Below the pieces are notes generated by a model. The model was not told the DNA's origin, did no database searches, and saw nothing but the letters and a program-made list of their open reading frames with translations. Source: Viridothelium virens (Eukaryota; Ascomycota; Dothideomycetes; Trypetheliales; Trypetheliaceae). Taken from it: a stretch of DNA of 64,000 nucleotides. This document shows positions 41,744 through 52,801 of the stretch, piece after piece; position 1 is the stretch's first letter, and the number at the start of each line of letters is the position of its first letter. The stretch spans positions 62,001-126,000 of the forward strand of contig ML991805.1 in assembly GCA_010094025.1 (NCBI GenBank). The letters run 5' to 3'. The position numbers and the translations under genes are program-made.

Positions 41744-44149
41744 ATGGCAGATTGTAGAGCCAAAGCAGACCAAACTAGTCTCCTTAGATCGTTGAACGCG
41801 CTGGCGTACGATAGCAATGATGATGAAATCGATGATGAAGGCTTACTGCAATCAAAAGCTGTGCTAAAGTCTGCCCGGAAACAGCAACCGTCCAAACGCA
41901 ATGGGACCCCTTCCTCAAGAAAGGCTGGTAAAGCAGCGAATCTCGTTGGTCAACATCAATCCCCAGATACAATCAGGCCTATGTCCTCTTGTAATATCGA
42001 AAATACTTCACCATCGATGAAAGGTAGCAAATCCGCACCAGAACGTTCACAGCAGCTTGCTCCCGCAAACCATACTCCTGAGACCCTCCCAGGACCGGCA
42101 ATGGAGACCAAGGTAGACACTTCGTCAATCTTGCGAAGTTCGAACGGTGCTGCATTAGCTGCCCGACCAAGTCAGACTTTGGTTTCTGCATTGCCTCGCC
42201 CTATCGGTAAAAGAAAAAGAGCAAACGTATATCCTAAGGTGGCAGAAGCACGACAAATCTTCCGAGGCCTTGCATTTTGTAAGTTACTCACTGATCTGCA
42301 CAACTGTCCTGACAGCCGTAGATTTTTTCCCAAACAACGACGTTAGTCCCGCCAGACGAATGCGTATTCATAAAGCTCTAGAATACGGAGCTTTGTGGAT
42401 CAAAGACTGGGCCCAAGGCATTTCTCACGTAATTGTGGATAGAGACCTGACGTATGCTCAATTACTTGCCTGGCTTAAATTTGATGCCATGCCCGTATGT
42501 TTTTGGTCCTTCCCAAATTCTTCATTTACACTCAAATAAAGTGGCAGGCCGAGGTGATCGTGGTAGATGAGCTTTATCCCGCCGATTGCATTACATATCG
42601 GTTCCTTGTTGATCCAAAGCAGTTTCCATACAGAGTTCAGGGGCAGCCCGACGAAAAGCCCGAAAAGCCATGTTCTTCGACAGATTTTCCCTCTACAGAC
42701 TCGTCGCTACAACTGAAGCCTCCAAGGAAAGATACTTTGAGACAAGAGCCTCGATCCCCATCGCGCACAGAGGACAGCAACAATGAGCCCCGAGCAGAAT
42801 ACCAAGAGCAAACACAAGATTATCAGCTTGATGCTGAAGAATTTGTGGCTGAGCTCGATAAGCCTCGGCCAAGTTCTACGGTGGACCGCCGTGACTCCTT
42901 CGATGAGGTCATCCGAGAGGCTAAGAGCCTTGAACATCTGCCGCTTGACGATGAAGATGAAGACGCTGCTGAAGGTTGTGAGGATGTTGGTTCGGATTCT
43001 CAAGACAGTAGTTCATCGCCGATCCCCACTAAGAGACCCAGACGAACTGGCAACAGCTCGCGACAGAGCACTTTCCAGTGTATGGAAGCCAACAATGGCA
43101 AAGGAGCCGCTGCAAATCCCAATGCGCGCACCATTGAGATTTTAGAGCAAATGGGAAGATACTACGACAGGGTTCAAGACCATTGGCGAACCCTCGCATA
43201 TCGGCGCGCTATCACTAGTCTGAAGCGAGAAACTCGCAAAATCACCACGAAAGAAGAGGCTGTCCTCCTCCCCTTCATTGGCGAACGTCTCGCTGCCAAA
43301 ATCGAAGAGATCGTCTGGACCAACCGCCTGCGTCGTCTTGAGAACGCTCAACTCGACCCGACCGATAGGATCTTGCAACTCTTCCTTGGTATCTACAGCG
43401 TCGGTTTCGCCCAAGCCTCGCGCTGGGTCCGCCAGGGCTACCGGACCCTCGCCGACCTTCTCCATCGTGCACCGCTCACCACCAACCAACGCATCGGCAT
43501 TGCGCACTACGACGACTTCGCCTTGCGCATCCCACGCAACGAGGTCACACAGCACGGCGCAATCGTGCGCGACGCCTTGCACGCCCTTGACCCAGACTTC
43601 GAAGTCGTAGTCGGGGGTTCGTATCGCAGGGGGGCACTTACTTGTGGAGACATCGACTGCATCATCACACATCCAACACATTCGCTTTCCACGATCCGCG
43701 CCCTGGTGTTTGATACGCTTGTCCCGCAGCTCTTTGAGCAGGGCTACCTCCGAGCAAGTCTCGCTGCATCTACGTCGGCGTCCAGTACGGGGACGAAGTG
43801 GCACGGTGCTGCGGCTCTACCTACCTCGCCATCCGGCGATTTCGTCGGTAGGCAGAAGAAGCTGGAGGAGGGCCCGTGGAGGCGGATCGATTTCTTGCTA
43901 GTACCGCAGGAGGAGACAGGCGCGGCGCTTATATATTTCACAGGGAACGATGTCTTCAATCGCAGTATAAGGCTGTTGGCGAGTCGGAAGGGAATGCGAT
44001 TGAATCAGCATGGGCTATTTCGTGATATCATGAGGGGTCCAGGAAGGGTAAAAGTGACTGATGGGATTCTGGTTGAGGGACGTGATGAGAGGAGGATATT
44101 TGAGGTATTGGGGGTGCCTTGGAGGGAGCCGGAGGAAAGAATTTGCTGA
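41744..44149 (+). CDS. POL4: Family X DNA polymerase (Pol4/Pol lambda type)
   Basis: Model: join(41744..42278, 42322..42494, 42548..44149), 769 residues; introns 43 and 53 nt. The first intron's acceptor (GCCGTAG) is chosen because it gives FYFFPNNDVSPARRMRI, the start of a BRCT-like domain (about 178-265) that docks to Ku/ligase IV. A Ser/Asp/Glu-rich linker follows. The 8-kDa domain starts near residue 410 (IEILEQMGRYYDRVQDHWRT), with the helix-hairpin-helix PFIGERLAAKIEEI. The palm holds the catalytic GGSYRRGALTCGDIDC (two Asp) and RRIDFLL (third Asp), then YFTGNDVFNRSIRLLA. These enzymes fill gaps in base excision repair and non-homologous end joining. A Ser/Gly/Thr-rich insert sits between the palm motifs. 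All catalytic residues are present. Confidence 0.95.
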
Positions 44150-44625
44150 CAGCACGCTGACGGCACGCTGACATGCAATTGCGACAACTGCAGACGCAGA
44201 AGATGAGCATCGCGGTCAGCCGAACCAGCTATACCATATATGGTGTCCAGCGATTTGCATATTAGATTCATGGAATACCCCATTGGAAAGATAGTGCATC
44301 AACAGTGTTGCACCATAGAAAGAGCAAGAATGCTCCCACCTTCTCGGATAGACATTGAACTGAACAGATATGAGTCTTAGCCATCACCACCCCTATTTTC
44401 CTTCCTGCAAAGAATACTCCTACGATTTGGATAATATGCCGCTGATCCTCGCTGGCGCGTCGATAGGTTAGAAGCGCGAAATGAGGGCTGAGCCTCCAAA
44501 ATTGCCCCTCACCTCCCCGCGAGACCTCTCCGCCGCCGCCTGAATGACAACATCCAAATCGACCTCATCGCCAATCCTCACCCCTGCATACCCTCGCGCG
44601 CTTACTCTCACTTCTCGTCGTCAAG
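44150..44625. other. Intergenic; promoter of the MGNC protein
   Basis: A short duplicated CTGACAGCACG/CTGACGGCACG run lies just after the PolX stop (44147-44175). The rest is promoter sequence, CT-rich near the start codon. Confidence 0.45.
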
Positions 44626-45310
44626 ATGGGGAATTGCTTCGGCAAGCAATCCTCCTCCTCAGAAAACTTTTCCGGCCCTGGGCGAACGCTTGGCTCCGCC
44701 CCAACACCAGGCTCAGAACCAATTGCTCGACCCACCATACCCGCACGCTCATCCGCTGGGAAGACATTAGGCGGAGGCGATGCCTCGAGTGACGACCCGC
44801 GAAGCGCCGCGGCGAAAGCAGCAGAGGTGGGTGGCTCTTCCTTGAATAATGCAACAGCACGCAAGATCGTGGACAAGCATGCGCCAAGAGAAGGAAGATG
44901 GAGTAGATTCGCGACGTTGGTGTGGTTATGGCGGATGGTGAAAGATGCCGTCGGTGCGAAGAACCAGAGAACAGAAAGAAAAGCAGAATTTGCTGCCAAG
45001 GAGACATCAGAATATCATCGAGTCCCTTTCATTCACGAAGGCCACCGTGGCAAGCACATAACACAGGTCTCGCTTTTGTCTACGGACCGGAGAAGACGTG
45101 CTATACATTATCTTTCACTACGCTCATTGCGCTAATGAATATGCTATCTCACAGGAGCGAGCAGCCAAAGGCCCGAACAAGGGCGTCCTAGGCAAGAAAC
45201 TCGACGCGCAACGGCAGCAAACACGGACGAATACACTTGACGAAGCAAGTCGAGAGACCAGGTTGCAAAGGGACGCGGACGAAATAGCGCAGACAAGGAA
45301 TTGGGACTGA
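44626..45310 (+). CDS. Small acylated MGNC-type protein
   Basis: Model: join(44626..44826, 45155..45310), 118 residues. The N-terminus MGNCFGKQ fits an N-myristoylation site (Gly2, after Met removal) with a palmitoylatable Cys4, so the protein probably sits on a membrane. The next 50 residues are Gly/Ser/Pro-rich and disordered (FSGPGRTLGSAP). The C-terminal helix is charged, with LGKKLDAQRQQTRTNTLDEA. Similar short proteins with an MGNC start and this tail are, as I recall, common in Pezizomycotina without a known role. The intron is 328 nt, much longer than its neighbours; the join is supported by the continuous Ala/Lys helix across it (AAKAAE, then ERAAKG). Without splicing the first exon would read into an unrelated tail to 45135. 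Confidence 0.75.
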
Positions 45311-45695
45311 CGAATGCGTCAATCCTTGTACGATAATGAGGCATGTCCAATATAGACAACGATTCGGCGTCCAAATTTAGGATGGGCGGGTTTTGTTCTG
45401 CGCAGCATCGCGTAATCAGACCTTGGTTAGCTCACATCTGAGCGCGAGTGTTTAACAATCGAGTGACTTTGAGATTTGAGCTATTCTTGTGTCCCAGTGT
45501 GTACACAACTGTTCAAGATCACAAATTGCCTCCATTCCGAAAAGTCATCCGTTCCCTCGCCCACCGCATAACACCCATGCCTATTGAAACGAGAGTATCC
45601 GAGGGACTGTCCTCGCCAACATCACACCTACAGATAATCCCCAGCCATCCCACCTCCCAAGCCTTCGCCAATCTAGTGAAAAGCTCCCCAACATC
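45311..45695. other. Convergent 3' region
   Basis: 385 bp between the stops of the MGNC gene and PRP5. No gene was seen; frames on the PRP5 coding side are shadows. Confidence 0.5.
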
Positions 45696-48600
45696 TCACA
45701 CCACATTATACCTCCCACTCGCCGGCGCCCTCGCATCCGACGTCGCCGCCGCCTCAATCCCCTCCCGCAACAAGCGCATGAGATCGCGCATCGCCTGCGT
45801 AACCACCAACTCGGTATCGCCCTCGACGAGGATATACAGCTTGGGCGCCTCGGTAGGGCCGGGGGTCTTGCCCGCGGCGTAGAAGTTGCCTTTGGTGGTG
45901 ATGCTGGTGCCCGTGGCCTCGAGGATCTTGGCGACGTTGGTGCGGTTCGTGACCGCCCAGCGCGCCTGTCGCGGGTGGTCGTTGATCTCGAGCGTCGCGT
46001 GGTATGCGCCTGCGTCTGGCCCTTTGTTGTCGACGGGTACGCCGGGTCGCAGCGTGCTGGACTGTGTGAGGCGTCCGCGGATGGCGGCCGCGGCTTGGTT
46101 GACGGCGGCGAGCTTGTCTGCGGCGCCGCTGCCGCTCGACGCAGGTGCGGTTTCGGTTTTGTGGACGACGATGTTTTGGTCGAGGTCGGGGACTGGGGTG
46201 CCGGGTTGTTTGGAAGAGGGTGTTGGCTCTGCCGGAGCGGCCCCGGATCCCTTGACGTTGATGCTGGGCTCTTCGGCGTCCTTGTCTTCCTTGTCCTCCT
46301 CCTCCGGCTCATCACCGGTCTTGTATAGTTGGCGTTCACGAGTTCGAGCAGCATCGCGTTCCTGATCGAGTCTCTCTAGGCCTTTACCACCAAAGCCGAA
46401 ACCTGCACTGTGCTCTTTACCCGCTTTCACTCTGACCAAAAAGTCATCCGCTAGCTTTTGCACGTCGTCTGGTACGTCTGCTCCGCTCTGCTTCATGGCT
46501 TTCACAATATCGACAGAGAATCTCTCCTGTTCCTGCGTAATGAAAGTGACAGCGGTGCCCTTATTGCCTGCTCTTCCAGTTCGTCCGCAACGATGCACAT
46601 AGTCTTCCATATGGTTTGGCACATCGTAGTTGATGACGAGTTTCAATTGCTTCACGTCCAATCCTCGAGCGGCGACTGACGTCGCAACCATGACAGGAAT
46701 GGCTCCAGACTTGAAGTCACCAATGGCGGAATCTCGATCAATCTGATCTTTACCACCATGAATCGAGTTACATGGATAACCCTTCTTCATGATTTCGGAG
46801 AGCAAGTGATCGGCGGTGTCTTGCCTCTCCACGAAAACCAGAGTCCGAGCGTCTTCATCTACGTCATTCAATTCACCTAACAGCTCCAGAGTCCGGTTAA
46901 ACTTTTCTTTTTCCGGACGAATCTCAACGATTTGTTTAATATCAGATCCCACGACGCTTTTGCCACCACAAATGACCTCAGCCGTAGCGCCCTTACTCAG
47001 CGCCTTTTTGGCCAGACTCTCCATATTCTTAGGAAATGTTGCGCTGAGCAGGATTGTCTGGCGGTCCGGTCGGATGTTATTCAGCAACTTCATGACCTGT
47101 GGCTCAAATCCCATGTCAAACATGCGATCAGCCTCGTCGAGAACCACATATGTAACGCGGCGCAAGTTTGTAACACGTCCAGAATTGGCAGCCAGAAGGT
47201 CGATAATGCGTCCAGGTGTAGCAACAATAATTTCCGCGCCCTGTTTGAGCTCTGCAATTTGATCCTTGATCGGTGCGCCCCCGTAAGCACACACTGCTCT
47301 TAGACCAAGCGCTTTGACGAATGGCCGGCAATCCCGATGAATTTGCGTCGCCAGCTCTCTCGTAGGTGCCATTATCAATCCTATGGGGCCATCCAAGCCC
47401 TCCAAAGGTCTTTGGTCTCTGATGTGCCTCATTGCTGGCAGAATATAAGCCAATGTCTTGCCTGAACCGGTTTTCGCAACGCCAATTACATCAAACCCTG
47501 CCATTATAGCTGGTACCGCCTGAGACTGGATAGGTGTAGGCGAGGTAAACCCCAATTTGTTGATTACCTCCAAGGTGACGGCTCCCAGCCCAAATTGAGA
47601 GAACTTAGTGACTGGCTTGGGCACGTTGACGCCTCTGACTTGGATTCCATCGAGTCTGAAACGTAAATTTCTGACATCATCGTCAGTCATCTCAGCAAGC
47701 TCGGCAGGTTCGGTGTAGAATTTCTTCCGGAAGGGCTCGTAGTTCATCTTGTCATGATTGACCGTCGGCATGTCTTTTTTCTTTTTCTTGGCAATGTTTG
47801 CCATGACATCATCCAACCCATCCGTGACCGCCTCCAGACCGTCTTCATCATCGTTGAAGAGGGCCTGAGGTTCCTGCTGCTTCGCTTTGGACTTCCCTCG
47901 CAAATCTCTAAGAGATTTGATGGGTTTTGGAGCATTTGACGTCTGCTCAAGGTCGTTCATGAATGCGTCCAGTGGATCTATTTCTTCATGGTCAACCGCA
48001 GAAGGCTCTTGAAATCCATTAGTCATCTGAATGTCGCCGTTCGTGACTTTATTATCCACGGCTCCTTCTGCTCGATCAGTCGACGCATCAATCATACTCT
48101 GCTCCTGGAGGCGGTCTTCCCGCTTCTCGGCTGCCCTTCGAGCCGCAGCGACTTCCTCTTCTTCCGTACCGATTTCAGTCATGTCAACATCATCCTCGGC
48201 ATCCGCGCCTTTATCTCCATCAGTCGATGCAAGAACCTCTTCTTGAATTTGGTTATCGTCGTCAGGAAGTATAGGCAGTGGCAGTTTTCCGAGTTTACGA
48301 GTGGACTCCTCGTCTTCCCCCATCTCCAGGGCGTTTTTACTTGATATTTTGTCGACATCATGGTGAGTTTTTCCACTAAACCCAAAGCCGCTGACATTTC
48401 CACGCGCCTTCAAAGGCTGTGCAGGAACCGTCTCATTCGCTTGTGGGACAGGATTCAGGCTCGTTGAACTGGAAGACTTGGCGGTCACTGGCACAGAAAC
48501 ATCACTGCCAAGGGTAGCTGAAGATGACGCTTTGTCAATTGTCTTCTTACCGATTGCTTTGGGATCGAATTTCCCGGCATATGTTGCAGTTGTGTTGCTA

Positions 48601-49388
48601 TCTGCTTGAGGACCGGGCGAGGGTGACGTGGCGGTATCTGGACTGTTGGTAGCTTTCTTCTCCATCTCATCAAGAAGACTACGAGTTGTATTTGGAGTGC
48701 CTTCTACCCTTTTTGCCTGTTCTTCTTGCCTCTTTGCTTTCCAGGCATTAAGCTTGGCTTGACGCTGCTCTTGGAGCCTTTTCTGCTCATCGTCGTCTGA
48801 CTTGAGGACAGGCGGCTTGCTGGTCTGGACACATGTCCTTTTAGCTCTGCTGGAAGAAGGAGGTTGACGATGACGTACTCCGCTATCCTTTACCCCGTTC
48901 ACTTTCGATGGACCATCCCTAGAGTCATCTTTCCTTGCCTTTCGGCTCGTTTCCACGGAGTCCTCTCGGCGCCTCTTAGTTCGATCTCGAGAATCGTCAC
49001 GTCTATCACGATAATCTCTGTCACGACTACGATGTCGGCGATCCCTCAAGGGTGATCGTTCACGAGCTCGGTCACGTGAACGGTCCCTCCTGCTTGAACG
49101 ATAGGCGTCGTCATCACGACGGCCGCCTCGCTTATCATAGGAGCGATCCCGTCGACGATAGTCTTGGTCATGGTGTTTGCGCTGCAGAGAGGTTAATTCA
49201 ATAGGTCGGATTGGAAGATGGCGGCGGGTGGAGTAGAGTCTTACGTCGCCACTTCGTGATCTGCTTCGATATCGATGGCCTCTGTCGAATTTTCTATCCC
49301 TGGCATATCGATCGTCCTCGCGACGGCTGCGCCGTGAGTAAGAGCTTTCTGTGGGTGATGGTGAGCGAGTGTCCCCTCGGCGAGCCAT
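45696..49388 (-). CDS. PRP5: ATP-dependent RNA helicase Prp5 (DDX46)
   Basis: Model: complement(join(45696..49181, 49245..49388)), 1209 residues. The start ATG 49388 has a good context. The intron (63 nt) is in frame and stop-free, so an uncut frame would add 21 residues; the GTAAGA donor and CTGCAG acceptor favour splicing. Residues 1-170 are RS/RD-rich, followed by long charged disordered regions. The DEAD-box core (about 560-960) has the Prp5-type lead-in [18 protein letters not shown], the Q motif [14 protein letters not shown], motif I AKTGSGKT, Ia [20 protein letters not shown] and [12 protein letters not shown]. The C-terminal KH-like segment ends near residue 1205. Prp5 remodels U2 snRNP so that it pairs with the branch point. 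It is divergent from the HMG-type gene. Confidence 0.97.
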   Translation of the reverse strand: MARRGDTRSPSPTESSYSRRSRREDDRYARDRKFDRGHRYRSRSRSGDVRLYSTRRHLPIRPIELTSLQRKHHDQDYRRRDRSYDKRGGRRDDDAYRSSRRDRSRDRARERSPLRDRRHRSRDRDYRDRRDDSRDRTKRRREDSVETSRKARKDDSRDGPSKVNGVKDSGVRHRQPPSSSRAKRTCVQTSKPPVLKSDDDEQKRLQEQRQAKLNAWKAKRQEEQAKRVEGTPNTTRSLLDEMEKKATNSPDTATSPSPGPQADSNTTATYAGKFDPKAIGKKTIDKASSSATLGSDVSVPVTAKSSSSTSLNPVPQANETVPAQPLKARGNVSGFGFSGKTHHDVDKISSKNALEMGEDEESTRKLGKLPLPILPDDDNQIQEEVLASTDGDKGADAEDDVDMTEIGTEEEEVAAARRAAEKREDRLQEQSMIDASTDRAEGAVDNKVTNGDIQMTNGFQEPSAVDHEEIDPLDAFMNDLEQTSNAPKPIKSLRDLRGKSKAKQQEPQALFNDDEDGLEAVTDGLDDVMANIAKKKKKDMPTVNHDKMNYEPFRKKFYTEPAELAEMTDDDVRNLRFRLDGIQVRGVNVPKPVTKFSQFGLGAVTLEVINKLGFTSPTPIQSQAVPAIMAGFDVIGVAKTGSGKTLAYILPAMRHIRDQRPLEGLDGPIGLIMAPTRELATQIHRDCRPFVKALGLRAVCAYGGAPIKDQIAELKQGAEIIVATPGRIIDLLAANSGRVTNLRRVTYVVLDEADRMFDMGFEPQVMKLLNNIRPDRQTILLSATFPKNMESLAKKALSKGATAEVICGGKSVVGSDIKQIVEIRPEKEKFNRTLELLGELNDVDEDARTLVFVERQDTADHLLSEIMKKGYPCNSIHGGKDQIDRDSAIGDFKSGAIPVMVATSVAARGLDVKQLKLVINYDVPNHMEDYVHRCGRTGRAGNKGTAVTFITQEQERFSVDIVKAMKQSGADVPDDVQKLADDFLVRVKAGKEHSAGFGFGGKGLERLDQERDAARTRERQLYKTGDEPEEEDKEDKDAEEPSINVKGSGAAPAEPTPSSKQPGTPVPDLDQNIVVHKTETAPASSGSGAADKLAAVNQAAAAIRGRLTQSSTLRPGVPVDNKGPDAGAYHATLEINDHPRQARWAVTNRTNVAKILEATGTSITTKGNFYAAGKTPGPTEAPKLYILVEGDTELVVTQAMRDLMRLLREGIEAAATSDARAPASGRYNVV

Positions 49389-49788
49389 GGCGGCTCGAAG
49401 AGGCCAGTGGAAATTACCTTGCCAACGTGGATAGGCAAGTAGCGACAAAAAGCACGACTGGTAAGCTGCAGTCAAATTGGACGGCTACTCCGCGTTGCCA
49501 AGTGAGTGGGGGACTGAGGATGATGAATGGCGGAAGAGGCGTGAGAGGTCAGAATCTTAAGCTCGCAGGTGGAGTGAAGCGCACGGATCAACGAAGCGCC
49601 GAAGTGAGTCAAACACGCTTGCCCGATTTGGCACCTCGTCGAGCACCAGCCACGCGACAGCTCCAACCTCATATCCGTCGCATTACGGGGGACCGAGCGT
49701 TGCGTCCTGTGCTCTCCTCTGTTCTGCTCTGCTGTTTGTGGAGCAATTGCCTCGACTTGTCCGTCCACCCTCAATTCAGTCCGTCAGT
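49389..49788. promoter_or_regulatory. Shared divergent promoter of PRP5 and the HMG-type gene
   Basis: 400 bp between outward-facing start codons. A CAGTCC/TCTGTTCTGCTCTGCTGT pyrimidine run lies on the HMG side. No strong motif was recognised. Confidence 0.5.
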
Positions 49789-50936
49789 ATGCTAGGTCGT
49801 TCGTTCTTGGGACGCTTGTCGACACGGCTCCACCATACGCGTCCCCGTAACGTTACCCACCTCTCGCAGAAGCTTGTTCGCTTTGGCATCGCCCCGAATG
49901 TTGCCGTAGCATCCTTAACCTACCTCTTGCACAGTTCTCGTTCATTTCACAGCTCAATTCGGTATACAGCATCTCGAAGCGCTGCAAAGACCCGTAAACC
50001 GGCAAAGGCTGGACGACCCACATCAGATGGTACTGCATCCAAGCGAGCCCCAAGAAAGAAGGCTGCCTCTGGCAATAAATCACGCGCTCGCAAGAAAGCA
50101 GCCCCGAAAGCTACTGAAAAGTCGACCAGGCGGGTGGTTTCCGAGAAGACTAAGGCACGGCAGGCTGCCAAAACGCAGCGCGACGAGATAAGGGAGCTCA
50201 AGGAGACTGCGCTCTTAAAGTCGGAACCTCAAGATTCTCGTAGACTTGATGTTTGGAAGCTTATAGTGACGGAGGCCTGGCGAGGATCAAAACAAGGCCC
50301 TTCCCCTTTAAAGGAAGCATCTGAAAGATTTCACAATCTCAGCCCAGAAGAACGAGAGGTGCGTAGAAGGGATTGGTTTACAACCAAGCTTACATTAATT
50401 GCCTTCATTGTAGCATTACAATCACCTTCTCAACGAGAAAAAGGCCAATTACACGTCTAGTTATCGCGAATGGGTCCATTCCCACACGCCAGAACAGATC
50501 AGACAGGCGAACAAGGCGCGGGTCACCCTAAGACGCAAGCTTACCACTACCACTCCGAATCCAGGCCACAAGAAACGTCCCAAGTCTCACGGCAGAGTCA
50601 TTCGTCCCATTACGGATGATCGTACAGTTAAGGGACCACGCAGCTCACTCACCTACTTTACCAGGGACCGTCATCAGAGCGGTGATATGAAAGGGCTACG
50701 CGTTTCGGAGGCAGGGAAACTGATCGCAAATGAGTTTAATGCTTTGACTGCTAGCGAGAAAGAGGTGAGTCTTGCTGGTGTTCTCCGTGCAGACATAGTT
50801 TTCTGTTAATCTCTGACCCAAACAGAAATACGAAATCATGCAAAAAGAGGATGCTGCCCGGTATGAACGCGAATTCAAAGATGTCTATGGATATGATTCT
50901 CCCAGACGGACTCGAAGACGCTCGAATGCTGCGTGA
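49789..50936 (+). CDS. Mitochondrial HMG-box-like DNA-binding protein
   Basis: Model: join(49789..50358, 50414..50764, 50826..50936), 343 residues; introns 55 and 61 nt. The start MLGRSFLGRLSTRLHHTRPR is Arg-rich and lacks acidic residues, as in a mitochondrial presequence, and an R-x-FHSS processing-like site follows near residue 55. Residues 65-130 are Lys/Ala/Arg-rich, histone-tail-like. A first HMG-like helix set (about 160-225) reads WKLIVTEAWRGSK, LSPEERE and then WVHSHTPEQIRQAN. A second (about 255-320) reads SSLTYFTRDRH, then EAGKLIANEFNALTASEKEK and YEIMQKEDAARYEREF. Two HMG boxes plus a presequence resemble yeast Abf2, which packs mitochondrial DNA. The role is inferred; the protein could also be a nuclear HMG factor. 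Confidence 0.85.
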
Positions 50937-51194
50937 AGGACGAAGCTGAGTGACTTTGAACGGCGTTTTTGGCTTTTCACGTTCCCGGAATTCGATGATT
51001 TGGTTCCCGCTGGCTGGTATACCCATCTAGTTTCAGTACGCCTTTTCTTTGCAGTTGGCCGTCTATATTTGTGTTGGGAGGGTCACTGGTGGACGTGTAT
51101 ACAAATCTGCTGAAATGCGCTGCTTGGCTTTAGCCCTTCGTAGCGTTGTGTTTAAGGCTATGTCTAAACGAAGAGGACTCGATGTATCCTAACT

Positions 51195-52472
51195 TCACAA
51201 GTGATCCATCGGCCATTCCCACGTCAAGACATCTCGTCCAGCATTCAATACGCTATAGCCTCCGCCTTGAAATCCACATACACTCAGGGCAAACCAGTCC
51301 TGCCCTGCCTGTCTTCGCGCATTCATGAATAGCTTCTCCACAAAAGATGACGGCATAAATCCACGCCACTTGATGTTGACTAAGTTTCTCGTGCTCACTT
51401 CTACCTCCTTGCCCTCGGCATCCTGACTAACAGGGACGACGTAACGGCTAAGGTAGGAATCGATCGAATCGTCAGCGCGAATCCTTGGAGAATCCAGCAG
51501 CGCCAGTCCAAGCCATTCGAGTAGCTCCGCCGCGTATTCATAGTCCTGAAGGCCGGTAGCTGGAAAGAAAGCTGGTATCCTTGCGCGCTCGATATGGTTC
51601 ACTTGAGGCTTGACGGTCTCGTGGAACGGATGATGTTTCGCAAGAGGCGACGCTGCGTCGGCCTCAGAAGACTTTGTCGGCGTGTAAAGATCGTAGAATA
51701 GCCAAGAGAGTGTGTTATTGAGCACATTCTTGAAAGCCCACTGGACCCGATTGAATCCCTTCTTGCCATGGACCATCGAGGACAGACGGAGGTCAATTTC
51801 GATTACTAGATCGCTTCAGTGTTTTAGCCCGTTCGTAGACCTGTAGAAGAGACTTACGAAAACGCGCCTTTTGATGTTTACGACCTCCAGATGATGTGGG
51901 TCTACCAACCAGGCCAACTCGTTCATACGTCGGCCGGTCCAGTTCGAGCCGGAGTACGCCTTTTACATTATAAGTCTCGAACAAAGCTAGCTAGACGAAG
52001 GATACAAAGCACCATCTTGAAGACTGAAAGTATTGTCCACTTTTGGGCGCCCTTCTGATAACATCATGGCTTTACCTGTGTCAATCGTCAATAAGTTTTC
52101 CACGAGTCGTGAAATTCACTTCTGGGTACCGGTCTTGACGTATTTGTTGAAGAAATCCTTCTCGATGATATCTCCGAGCGACATGTAGACGCGGAAATAT
52201 GGCTGAGAGTATTCATTATTGTGGAGCTTTTGCTCGATAAGATGGTATACTTCTGCGGGTAGCAACAAGTCGATCTAATGTTTCAATCGGTAAAATTGAT
52301 TTTGAACTCGCTATAGGATCGTACTGACCGTATAATTATGGGTCTGTGATGCAAACGTCGAAAATGGCTTCCGCTTCGATGGCGGCTGATTTTCATCAAC
52401 AAATGCCGGCAAGCTACTGTGTACGAAGGCGCATTTTGCAGATAGAGGTGCTTCTTTGGTGAAATTGAGCAT
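51195..52472 (-). CDS. RNase P/MRP subunit Rpp40
   Basis: Model: complement(join(51195..51805, 51858..51959, 52013..52075, 52130..52274, 52329..52472)), 354 residues. All four introns are 52-54 nt. Exon joins produce continuous family sequence, for example QDGVLRLELDRPTYERVGLV across exons 3/4 and ARFLIEIDLRLSSMVHGKKG across exons 4/5. The second half contains FKNVLNNTLSWLFYDLYTP and a late NIKWRGFMPSSFVEKLF segment. Rpp40 is a protein subunit of nuclear RNase P and RNase MRP, which mature tRNA 5' ends and cut pre-rRNA. The length is close to the human 363 residues. It lies tandem behind SIR2 and convergent with the HMG gene. The identification rests on the conserved MVHGKKGF block and the overall layout. 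Confidence 0.82.
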
Positions 52473-52801
52473 GTTGTTTGAGACTGTGGTGTCCTAGATT
52501 CTTCGTTGAGACGTGCTGATAGGTATTGAGAATGCGGGCAAGGTCCTCACGGAACTTGCAATGTCACTCAATGAATGATCCTCTGCTTTGTATAGATGTA
52601 TACCTGGTACCAATTCTACTTGTGTTCATTTCGGCCACAGCCGGCTGTCTAGCGTATACAATGCAATCGACAACGGGGTATCTAACATGACTCTACATGC
52701 AAGTCGTCAAACGCTAGAAAATGCTCGCCAGTGGTAAAACCATAAGATTGATCATTTCCATGCCGAAAAACGCTCTCTCAGATACTCGTCCGTGAAGGTA
52801 C
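52473..52801. promoter_or_regulatory. Intergenic segment between SIR2 and RPP40
   Basis: 329 bp between the SIR2 stop and the RPP40 start, both on the minus strand. It must hold the SIR2 3' end and the RPP40 promoter. No motif was recognised. Confidence 0.45.

Noticed and set aside
43142-43804. 220-residue minus-strand frame opposite the PolX palm domain
   Set aside because: Antisense shadow of the strongly supported polymerase exon.
45581-46354. 257-residue minus-strand frame overlapping PRP5 C-terminus
   Set aside because: It lies in another register of the PRP5 coding strand and has low-complexity Arg/Ser/Pro composition only.
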